DNA of 5,099 nucleotides from assembly GCA_009923965.1 (NCBI GenBank), contig RFSL01000081.1:1-5099 (forward strand). The letters are read 5' to 3'. Within the stretch, counting starts at the first letter, position 1; each line of letters starts with the position of its first letter. Below, one piece after another: positions 1 to 5,099 of this stretch. Under the pieces are notes generated by a model. It saw only the letters and a list, made by a program, of their open reading frames with translations, was not told the origin of the DNA and did no database searches. Made by a program: the position numbers and the translations under genes. The DNA comes from Flavobacteriia bacterium (lineage in GTDB: Bacteria; Bacteroidota; Bacteroidia; Flavobacteriales_D; Crocinitomicaceae).

Positions 1-45
1 AAAGCTAAAGAGAAGGCCAAAAAGAGAACACCTACAAATACCTAA
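1..45 (+). CDS. Possible C-terminal tail of an upstream gene (partial)
   Basis: Reading from base 1 gives the short lysine-rich tail KAKEKAKKRTPTNT followed by a TAA stop at 43-45. A basic tail of this sort is common at the end of bacterial proteins, and a same-strand gene ending 37 bp before aroA would be a normal layout. Only 14 residues are visible, so the family cannot be named. The frame of aroA is also open back to the window edge, so the open frame alone is weak evidence; the reading rests on composition and on the stop being well placed before aroA. Confidence 0.3.
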   Translation, partial: KAKEKAKKRTPTNT

Positions 46-82
46 TTATATATATTTTCTATTTCTTTATTGCTGTAGAAGG

Positions 83-1324
83 ATGAATAAAATTGTAAAG
101 CCTTTTAAATATAATTCTGCGATACAAGTTAATGCCTCAAAAAGTTACGCCCAACGTGCGCTGATTCTCAGTGCTATTTCTCTTGGAGAATCTCATTTAA
201 AAAACATCGATGATTCAGCTGATGTATTAGCAGTTCTAAACTGTATAAAAGAATTGGGCGCTGAAGTAAAGCAAGTTGCACCTAAAGAATTTCAAGTAAT
301 TCCGGCAAAGAGAGAATTGAAAGAGAAACTTATTTTGAATGTCGGCGAATCAGGACTTGCTTTGCACTTACTTGCTTTTATTGCCACACAATTTTGTCAG
401 GATTTTGAAGTAATTGGAACAGGAACTTTGCTCAAGCGCTCCCAAAAGAAGCTTATTGATTTGCTAGAATATTGTGGTCTAACTATTTCGCATACTAATT
501 TTCACCTACCACTTAGAATTCATGGTATATTGAATCCTTCAAATGTTGTTTTTGATGCCTCAGAAAGTTCTCAAGAGGTAAGTGGCATGCTTATGACTTT
601 TCCTCTTTTAAATAATCCGTCTTCATTGAAAATCATTTCTCCTGTAAGTCAACCTTATATTGATATGACGCTTGATAGTATGGCGCATTTTGGCATTCAA
701 TTAGAGAAAAAAAATGCTGTTTTTTATTTTCCCGGAAAGCAACATTATACCGGTAATACATATGAAATTGAAGGCGATTGGAGTGGTGCAGCTACTCACA
801 TTGTTGGTGCAGTAATTTCTGGAAAACTTCGATTATCAGGATTAAATCCCACTTCTAAGCAATCTGACAGAGCAATTTTAGAAGTTGTAAAGTCTGCTGG
901 CTGTGAATTTCAATTTATAGATTCCATTCTTCATCTAAATAATAATCAAAAAATAATACCTTTTTCATTTGACGTTACTGATTGCCCAGATTTATTTCCT
1001 GTTCTTGCTATTCTAGCTTCTGCAGCAAATGGATGTTCCCAGATTTCTGGCATTCATCGATTACTAAATAAAGAATCTAATCGTTTGACCTCAGTTCAAG
1101 AAATGCTTTTGCGCTTTGGTGTTGAAAGTAGTGTTGAAAATGATACAATTTTTATTCATGGAACAGGAAAAGTAAAAGCTGCAGAAATAGACTCATACAA
1201 TGACCATAGAATTGTTATGGCTGCAGCAATTTCAGCAACAATTTCCGATGGACCAATCTGCATTCAAAACGCTCAAGCTATTCAGAAATCCTACACAACA
1301 TTTTTTGCTACACTTTTAGCGTGA
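83..1324 (+). CDS. aroA: 3-phosphoshikimate 1-carboxyvinyltransferase (EPSP synthase)
   Basis: This cytoplasmic enzyme joins phosphoenolpyruvate to shikimate-3-phosphate to give EPSP and phosphate, the sixth step of the shikimate pathway to chorismate and aromatic amino acids. The 413-residue length is normal. Landmarks by alignment from memory to the E. coli enzyme: K20, S21 and R25 (ASKSYAQR), GESG at 88-91, R119 (E. coli R124), SSQ at 162-164, PYID at 191-194, GDWSGAA at 231-237, PD at 302-303 (catalytic Asp), K330-E331 and R334 (NKESNR), NDHR at 373-376, and K402. The three PEP-binding arginines are therefore all present. Odd points: H95 sits where the family signature has a nearly invariant Arg (E. 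coli R100), and L328 replaces a usual Lys/Arg. The ATG is chosen because it puts the KS motif about 20 residues in, as in homologues, with GAAGG just before it; the frame stays open upstream to the window edge. The 3' end overlaps the convergent lipoprotein gene by 9 bp. Confidence 0.95.
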   Translation: MNKIVKPFKYNSAIQVNASKSYAQRALILSAISLGESHLKNIDDSADVLAVLNCIKELGAEVKQVAPKEFQVIPAKRELKEKLILNVGESGLALHLLAFIATQFCQDFEVIGTGTLLKRSQKKLIDLLEYCGLTISHTNFHLPLRIHGILNPSNVVFDASESSQEVSGMLMTFPLLNNPSSLKIISPVSQPYIDMTLDSMAHFGIQLEKKNAVFYFPGKQHYTGNTYEIEGDWSGAATHIVGAVISGKLRLSGLNPTSKQSDRAILEVVKSAGCEFQFIDSILHLNNNQKIIPFSFDVTDCPDLFPVLAILASAANGCSQISGIHRLLNKESNRLTSVQEMLLRFGVESSVENDTIFIHGTGKVKAAEIDSYNDHRIVMAAAISATISDGPICIQNAQAIQKSYTTFFATLLA

Positions 1325-1870
1325 TACTTGTTTTTGGTTCAGTTCTGTATATGAAAAGAAATCTATATCGAGATACTTTAAGCGTTTTTCTATACCTTCA
1401 CGCTTTTCTTTCGGTAAATTTTTTGCTTTTAAGAGTAGCGAATAATAATAACGAACTTTACTAGTGTCTCTGGGTTCAATAAGCACATCATAGGTGCTCG
1501 CCATGCTCTCTAAAATAAAGTCCCTGTTTTTGTAATTAGGGAAATTAAGCAATAAAGTATCACCATATTCAAGTGCTTTTTCATGCGCATTTAGTTCTGA
1601 AAATTTCATATGTATTTTAAACAAACAATCTGCTGCATAGTCATCCTTTGGGAAAGCAGAATAATAAGCTGTTAAACGATTAATTAATTCAATACTCGTC
1701 AAGTTTGGAAGAGGTTCACTTGATTTTTTTTGCAGCGCTGAGATTGAATCTTCCATTTGTGTTATCTTGGTTTTTAGTGCTTCACGGCTTTTCTCATCAA
1801 CTTTAGGGTTGTTTCCACAGCTGTACAAAAGCAAAATAATGCAACTTAATACGATTGTAATTCTTCTCAT
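1316..1870 (-). CDS. TPR-like lipoprotein of unknown function
   Basis: The 184-residue product starts with a lipoprotein signal peptide: RR at 2-3, a hydrophobic run at 4-16, and the lipobox L-Y-S-C with the lipidated Cys at 18. Residues 25-52 are rich in Lys, Glu and heptad-like hydrophobics (REALKTKITQMEDSISALQ) and probably form a helix or short coiled coil. Residues about 58-150 look like two helix-turn-helix repeats of TPR type; YAADCLFKIHMKF (78-90), then EKALEYGDTLLLNFP (97-111), resembles outer-membrane-lipoprotein TPR repeats of the BamD/YbgF style. I do not recognise a specific family. It should sit in the envelope, anchored by lipid, as a protein-interaction module. Its ATG overlaps the def stop as ATGA, which suggests translational coupling in one ruvX-def transcript or a def transcript. 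An alternative is a simple scaffold with no direct link to deformylation; functional linkage from neighbourhood is inference only. Confidence 0.85.
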   Translation of the reverse strand: MRRITIVLSCIILLLYSCGNNPKVDEKSREALKTKITQMEDSISALQKKSSEPLPNLTSIELINRLTAYYSAFPKDDYAADCLFKIHMKFSELNAHEKALEYGDTLLLNFPNYKNRDFILESMASTYDVLIEPRDTSKVRYYYSLLLKAKNLPKEKREGIEKRLKYLDIDFFSYTELNQKQVSR

Positions 1871-2466
1871 AGTAATTTTGATTTTTTAGTTTCTGGGAAA
1901 CGCATCTTATAATCTATTTCAATGTTTCCACTTGTTATATTTTGTAGTCTTTTTGTAAGCATTTTTCTTTTAAGTGGTGCAAGATGATCCGTAAACAAGA
2001 CTCCTTCGATATGGTCGTATTCGTGTTGAATAATTCTTGCTGCATAACCATCGTAGTGCTCTTCGTGCAACTTCCAATTTTCATCGTAGTAGCTTATTAG
2101 TAGCTTTTCATGCCGAATAACATTTTCCCGGATTTTAGGAATAGACAAGCATCCTTCTTGAAAAGCCCATTTTTCGCCACTTTCTTCCTCTATGATTGGA
2201 TTTATAAAGACTTTCTTAAAATTTTCAATACCAATTGCTTTTGGATCAAGTTCTTCTCCTTCTTCATTTGCAAAGGGTGAACCATCAATTATAAAAAGAC
2301 GGATACTTTTTCCGATTTGTGGTGCTGCTAATCCAACTCCTTTTGCTTTATACATCGTTTCGAACATATCAGCAATTAAGGTTTTTAAATTTGGATCATT
2401 TTCTGCAAGTTCCTCCGTTTCTTTTTTTAAAACGGGATCACCATAAGCTACAATTGGTAATATCAT
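1867..2466 (-). CDS. def: Peptide deformylase
   Basis: This cytoplasmic metalloenzyme, usually with Fe2+, removes the formyl group from the N-terminal formyl-methionine of new proteins as they leave the ribosome. All three family motifs are intact: GVGLAAPQ (43-50), EGCLS (104-108, metal ligand C106) and HEYDH (148-152, metal ligands H148 and H152 with catalytic E149). An acidic insertion at about residues 62-85 between motifs 1 and 2 (NEEGEELDPKAIGIENFKK) is of the kind seen in Bacteroidetes deformylases. The 199-residue length fits that group. The ATG at 2464-2466 places the conserved 'PIVAYGDPVL' start in the usual position. It lies 68 bp after ruvX on the same strand and overlaps the following lipoprotein gene by 4 bp. 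A TAnnTTTG-like box just upstream may give it its own promoter. Confidence 0.97.
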   Translation of the reverse strand: MILPIVAYGDPVLKKETEELAENDPNLKTLIADMFETMYKAKGVGLAAPQIGKSIRLFIIDGSPFANEEGEELDPKAIGIENFKKVFINPIIEEESGEKWAFQEGCLSIPKIRENVIRHEKLLISYYDENWKLHEEHYDGYAARIIQHEYDHIEGVLFTDHLAPLKRKMLTKRLQNITSGNIEIDYKMRFPETKKSKLL

Positions 2467-2483
2467 TCAATCAAATTATTCTA

Positions 2484-2491
2484 CAAAAATA
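2484..2491 (-). promoter_or_regulatory. Candidate -7 promoter box for def
   Basis: On the minus strand these bases read TATTTTTG, a full match to the Bacteroidetes -7 consensus TAnnTTTG. The box ends 17 bases before the def start codon, which would give a leader of roughly ten bases. The nearest TTTG that could serve as the -33 element (2516-2519) is 24 bases upstream, slightly beyond the usual spacing, so support is moderate to weak in such AT-rich DNA. Confidence 0.35.
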
Positions 2492-2534
2492 AGAATTTGT
2501 TTTTTTAGCTAAGCGCAAACAATGTTTTTATTAA

Positions 2535-2948
2535 TTATTTATCATTCGATTTCAAATATTCCTGAAGAATTATTGCTGCACTGATTTTATCAACTAATCC
2601 TTTGTTCTTATGTTGTTTCTTTTTCCCAATTTGATGAATAGCTTCCATTGCCTGAGAGGAAGTATAACGTTCATCTTGAAGATATACTGGTATTGATGGA
2701 AATTGCTTTTCCAATGCTTCCTTCAACAATCTTACATTTTCGCTGATATGTGTATCTGTCCCATCTAAACGAAGAGGGTATCCAAGAACAAGCGCATCAA
2801 TTTTTAATTTTGGTATTGTTTCGATTAAATAGCTCATAAGTTGAATCGACATAACAAAAGTATGCGGTACCGCAAGTATTCCTAAATCATCAGTAATGGC
2901 AATACCAGTTCTTTTTAACCCAAAATCAATTCCTAACAATTTTGCCAT
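2535..2948 (-). CDS. ruvX: Putative pre-16S rRNA nuclease / RuvX (YqgF family)
   Basis: YqgF/RuvX proteins have an RNase H-like fold and are linked to 5' maturation of 16S rRNA in E. coli; the older annotation is Holliday junction resolvase. Counting from the ATG at 2946-2948 the product has 137 residues, normal for the family. The acidic active site is visible: D8 in GIDFG, E93 in DERYTS (92-97) and D120 in VDKISAA (119-125). The GYP motif at 56-58 followed by LDGT matches the second conserved strand and loop. An in-frame TTG at 2952-2954 would add two residues, but the ATG gives the usual MAKLLGID beginning. The gene is divergent from the tetR-type regulator and upstream of def. The 68 bp to def and a promoter-like box there leave open whether the two share a transcript. 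Confidence 0.92.
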   Translation of the reverse strand: MAKLLGIDFGLKRTGIAITDDLGILAVPHTFVMSIQLMSYLIETIPKLKIDALVLGYPLRLDGTDTHISENVRLLKEALEKQFPSIPVYLQDERYTSSQAMEAIHQIGKKKQHKNKGLVDKISAAIILQEYLKSNDK

Positions 2949-2951
2949 TCT

Positions 2952-2959
2952 CAAAGTTA
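2952..2959 (-). promoter_or_regulatory. Candidate -7 promoter box for ruvX
   Basis: The minus strand reads TAACTTTG here, matching TAnnTTTG, and ends only three bases before the ruvX ATG. Transcription would then begin at or next to the start codon, giving a leaderless or nearly leaderless message. I find no good TTG at the expected -33 distance, so the box could be a chance match. Confidence 0.3.
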
Positions 2960-2996
2960 ATAAGAATTTGTCTTTTAGGACTTAAACAAAAGAAAT

Positions 2997-3032
2997 AACT
3001 ATTTTAGAAACTTTTTAATGTAAAATAGTTTC
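2997..3032. promoter_or_regulatory. Nested inverted repeats, probable TetR-family operator
   Basis: Two palindromes share one right arm. The first has perfect 10-bp arms, AACTATTTTA at 2997-3006 and TAAAATAGTT at 3021-3030, with a 14-bp spacer. The second is compact: GAAACTTTTTAA at 3007-3018 pairs with the reverse of TAAAATAGTTTC at 3021-3032, matching at 10 of 12 positions with a 2-bp spacer. The element thus contains three copies of a (GA)AACTATTTTA-like half-site, two forward and one reverse. It lies 31 bp before the GTG of the regulator gene, and its right arm falls where the -33 element of that gene's promoter should be. TetR-family dimers commonly bind such palindromes in their own promoters. 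That this protein binds here is inference. Confidence 0.5.
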
Positions 3033-3050
3033 CATTCGTAATTTTATGCC

Positions 3051-3058
3051 TATCTTCG
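3051..3058 (+). promoter_or_regulatory. Candidate -7 promoter box for the regulator-efflux operon
   Basis: TATCTTCG matches the Bacteroidetes -7 consensus TAnnTTTG at all but one position, and the following CGCC is a familiar sequel to such boxes. The GTG start of the regulator comes four bases later, so the transcript would be leaderless or nearly so. No clear TTG is present at the -33 position, where the inverted repeat lies instead. Confidence 0.35.
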
Positions 3059-3062
3059 CGCC

Positions 3063-3671
3063 GTGGAAGAGAAAAAAATAGAGATTTTAACACGTGCATC
3101 TGGTGTCATTTTAAGACATGGCGTGCGAAGTGTTACCATGGATGACATCACATCGGAATTAGGGATTTCTAAGAAAACACTTTATCAGTATTTTTCAGAT
3201 AAAGATTCTTTAATTAACGCAATCATCGATTTAAAGTTGGGAAACGATAGAGCAATTTGTCTTTCTAGCATTGAAAATGCAGAAAATGCTATAGATGCTT
3301 TATTCCTAATTAGCAAGTCTATTTGTGAAAATGTAGCAGCTGTAAACCCCACAGTTTTTTATGATTTAAGAAAACATTATCCAGGTGCTTGGCAAAAAGT
3401 GTGTGACCACAAAATGACTTTCGTTTATGATATGATTTTGAACAATATTCAAAGAGGAATTAAGGAAGGAATTTATCGTGAAAACATGAATCCAGAGGTA
3501 GTTGCAAGATTATTTGTCGCTTATGGCGATGTCATTATGTCTGGTGAGATTTTTCCATGGCCTGAATTTCATTACGACCAAGTATATTTTGAAACCACGA
3601 GCTTTCACATCTACGGAATGTCAAATAAAAAAGGAATTGAGTATTTAAATAAAAGAGAATTAAATGAATAA
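3063..3671 (+). CDS. TetR/AcrR-family transcriptional regulator
   Basis: The 202-residue product has the TetR N-terminal DNA-binding domain at about residues 4-58: a first helix (KIEILTRASGVILRHG), then the helix-turn-helix TMDDITSELGISKKTLYQYF (25-44), closing with SDKDSLINAII. Residues from about 60 on are helical and variable, as expected for the ligand-binding and dimerisation domain; the region around residues 95-112 (NPTVFYDLRKHYPGAW) is of a type often seen in regulators beside RND efflux genes. The start is GTG; no in-frame ATG lies in the gap upstream and the next Met (26) is inside the helix-turn-helix. The stop overlaps the start of the outer-membrane channel gene by 8 bp (ATGAATAA), so regulator and pump are probably co-transcribed. 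It is most likely an autorepressor of the operon acting at the inverted repeats just upstream. The inducer cannot be read from sequence. Confidence 0.9.
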   Translation: MEEKKIEILTRASGVILRHGVRSVTMDDITSELGISKKTLYQYFSDKDSLINAIIDLKLGNDRAICLSSIENAENAIDALFLISKSICENVAAVNPTVFYDLRKHYPGAWQKVCDHKMTFVYDMILNNIQRGIKEGIYRENMNPEVVARLFVAYGDVIMSGEIFPWPEFHYDQVYFETTSFHIYGMSNKKGIEYLNKRELNE

Positions 3672-4995
3672 GTTGCTATGTTTTTTGTTGTTGTGTTCAA
3701 CAACAATTTTTGGTCAGAATAACATGTCCTATAGTTTATTAGAAGCCCAAGATTTTGCGTTAAAGAATCACTTAAGCATCAAGAATAGTGATTTGGCCAT
3801 TCAAAAATCCCAAGAACTTAAAAAAGAATACTTGGCAATTGGTTTACCACAAGTATCAGCAAATAGCGGTTTTAATAACTTCCTTAACTTACCCGTTCAA
3901 GTAGTTTCTGCTAAGTTTTTAAATCCAAATGCTAATGAAGGTGAGGTAGTTAGTTTTAAAGGTGGAACTGATTATAGTCTTTTAGGAAATGTTCAGGTAA
4001 ATCAACTTTTATTCAATGGTTCCTATTTTGTTGCTTTAGCTGCTGCAAAAGCCTTAATAGATTTACAAAAAACACAAGCACTTCAAACGAAGGACGATGT
4101 TATATTTAACGTTTCTCAAGCATATCATCTTGCTGCAGTTGCAAAAGAGAACTTAAGTTTTGCAGATTCAATGCTCTTAATTACAGCTCAACTTCTAGAA
4201 AAACAAAAAAGTATTTTTGAAGTTGGAGTAATCACCCAAGAAGAAGTAGATCAAATGAATTACGCTTATTTAAGTGCAAAAAATGCTCAAGCGTCTTCAG
4301 AACTTCAGTTTAAGAATTCAATGGCATTATTAAAAATGGCGATGTTTTTACCTTTTGACCAGGAAATATCCTTAAAAGAATCAACATCTGAATTGCTGCA
4401 AAAATCTAATTTGAATTTATCAGGATTGCTTTCTAATAACTATACCTTACAAATTTTACAAAAACAAATCCTATTGGATAAATTGGATATTCGAAATAAA
4501 AAAATGGCGATAATGCCCATTCTTAGAGCACAATTCCAACATTCCTATGTAGCTTATCGCAATGAGTTAAATTTTTTCGCGAATCAGTCGTGGTATCCAC
4601 AAACTTCTTGGGGAATTCAATTAAGCATGCCAATTTTTACAAGCGGTTCTGGACGTGCAGTTATTTCACAGTCAAAAATAAAATTGATGCAAGATGAAAA
4701 TATCTTAAAAATTACCGAGCAAGCATTAAAAATGCAAGAAATAAAAGAAATGAATAATTTGATTGGAGCAAAGCAGAAACTGGAGTTGCAAAATGAGAAT
4801 CTCAAGCTTGCAGGAAAAATCTATGCTAATTCGATACTTAAAGAGCAGATTGGAAAAGAATCGAGTATTGTTGTTACTCAAAAATACAATCAATTGATGA
4901 TTGCCCAAACTCAATATGTTGGGGCAATGGTAGAGTTATTTCAAGCAAAACTTTCTCTCGATAAATTATACAATCAAATTTTAACAACAAAATAA
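3664..4995 (+). CDS. TolC-family outer-membrane efflux channel
   Basis: This protein would form the trimeric outer-membrane and periplasmic tunnel of a tripartite efflux pump. The 443 residues begin with a type I signal peptide (MNKLLCFLLL hydrophobic core, probable cut after IFG at 15-17, before QNN). Two outer-membrane-efflux (OEP) repeats follow at about 24-225 and 258-437. Each has long amphipathic helices and a strand region: first 'GLPQVSANSGF' to 'QVNQLLFNGSYFVAL' (60-125), second 'ILRAQFQHSY' to 'WGIQLSMPIFTSGSGR' (286-331), the latter being the typical beta-hairpin then 'P-[ILF]-F..G' turn of this family. The periplasmic helix stretch at 335-435 is rich in Gln, Lys and Glu. The ATG overlaps the regulator stop, suggesting translational coupling, and the adaptor gene starts 8 bp after its stop. 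The substrate is unknown. Confidence 0.93.
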   Translation: MNKLLCFLLLCSTTIFGQNNMSYSLLEAQDFALKNHLSIKNSDLAIQKSQELKKEYLAIGLPQVSANSGFNNFLNLPVQVVSAKFLNPNANEGEVVSFKGGTDYSLLGNVQVNQLLFNGSYFVALAAAKALIDLQKTQALQTKDDVIFNVSQAYHLAAVAKENLSFADSMLLITAQLLEKQKSIFEVGVITQEEVDQMNYAYLSAKNAQASSELQFKNSMALLKMAMFLPFDQEISLKESTSELLQKSNLNLSGLLSNNYTLQILQKQILLDKLDIRNKKMAIMPILRAQFQHSYVAYRNELNFFANQSWYPQTSWGIQLSMPIFTSGSGRAVISQSKIKLMQDENILKITEQALKMQEIKEMNNLIGAKQKLELQNENLKLAGKIYANSILKEQIGKESSIVVTQKYNQLMIAQTQYVGAMVELFQAKLSLDKLYNQILTTK

Positions 4996-5003
4996 TACTA
5001 AAC

Positions 5004-5099
5004 ATGAAATTAATTATCAAACTGACTTACATTGTAATTTTGGCAGCATCTTTTTTGGCTTGTAGCTCAGAAGAAAAAAAGACTGTTTCAGAAACATCA
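5004..5099 (+). CDS. N-terminus of a lipoprotein, probable RND efflux periplasmic adaptor (partial)
   Basis: From the ATG at 5004-5006 the frame is open to the window end for 32 codons. The product starts with K2 and K6, a hydrophobic run (about 8-18) and F-L-A-C with Cys 20 as the likely lipidation site, then SSEEKKTVSE. This is a lipoprotein signal followed by a flexible linker, as in membrane-fusion (HlyD/AcrA-type) adaptors. No adaptor domain lies within the window; the assignment rests on position 8 bp after a TolC-family gene and behind a TetR regulator, the standard order tetR-tolC-adaptor-RND pump in Bacteroidetes. The -3 position of the lipobox is Phe instead of the commoner Leu. Confidence 0.7.
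   Translation, partial: MKLIIKLTYIVILAASFLACSSEEKKTVSETS

Noticed and set aside
2..82. Upstream extension of aroA in its own open frame
   Set aside because: No stop interrupts the frame back to the window edge, but the ATG at 83 already places the conserved K-S motif at the normal distance and no ATG lies upstream in frame within the window.
46..82. Promoter for aroA in the TATATATATTTT stretch
   Set aside because: The run is simply AT-rich; no TAnnTTTG box with a spaced TTG is visible.
2192..2446. 84-residue open frame on the plus strand inside def
   Set aside because: It lies wholly antisense to a well-supported deformylase gene, is very rich in Ser, Phe and Pro as expected for a shadow frame, and shows no motif.
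2497..2522. Possible terminator hairpin between ruvX and def (TTGTTT ... AAACAA with TTAGCTAA in the loop)
   Set aside because: The stem is only six AT-rich pairs and no stable GC core precedes a U-run in the direction of ruvX transcription; too weak to call.
2952..2954. TTG as the ruvX start codon
   Set aside because: It adds just two residues before an ATG that gives the usual MAKLLGID start, and it lies within the candidate -7 box.
4617..4914. Two overlapping 62-residue minus-strand open frames (4617-4805 and 4726-4914)
   Set aside because: Both are antisense to the TolC-family gene, overlap each other, and have Phe/Ser/Ile-biased composition typical of the reverse of Lys/Glu/Asn-rich helices.

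Overview
The window looks like a chromosomal fragment of a Bacteroidetes bacterium, most likely Flavobacteriia. The basis is low G+C (about a third, by eye), starts without strong Shine-Dalgarno sequences, promoter-like TAnnTTTG boxes close to several starts, the 'SYAQRA'/'GESG' style of AroA, the Bacteroidetes-type insertion in peptide deformylase, and the ruvX-def neighbourhood. This placement is inference from style; no marker gene settles it.

Left part (1-1324): the lysine-rich end of a possible upstream gene, then aroA (EPSP synthase, shikimate pathway) on the plus strand. aroA runs tail-to-tail into a minus-strand block (1316-2948) read in the order ruvX (pre-16S rRNA nuclease / YqgF family), def (peptide deformylase), then a small TPR-like lipoprotein whose start codon overlaps the def stop. 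This block is translation and RNA housekeeping plus one envelope protein of unknown role.

Right part (3063-5099): a divergent plus-strand operon. It begins with a TetR/AcrR-family regulator that starts at GTG, followed by a TolC-type outer-membrane channel overlapping the regulator by 8 bp. Eight bases further on is the start of a lipoprotein, cut by the window edge, which is probably the periplasmic adaptor of an RND-type efflux pump. The inner-membrane pump gene would be expected just beyond the window.

The most informative non-coding stretch is the 114-bp divergent gap between ruvX and the regulator (2949-3062). It holds a nested set of inverted repeats that fits an operator for the TetR protein, and -7-like boxes on both sides so close to the start codons that both transcripts may be nearly leaderless. 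Every stretch longer than 120 bp is covered by a gene. I saw no tRNA, rRNA, CRISPR, insertion sequence or phage element. The genes are of known families; I did not find evidence for a wholly new system.
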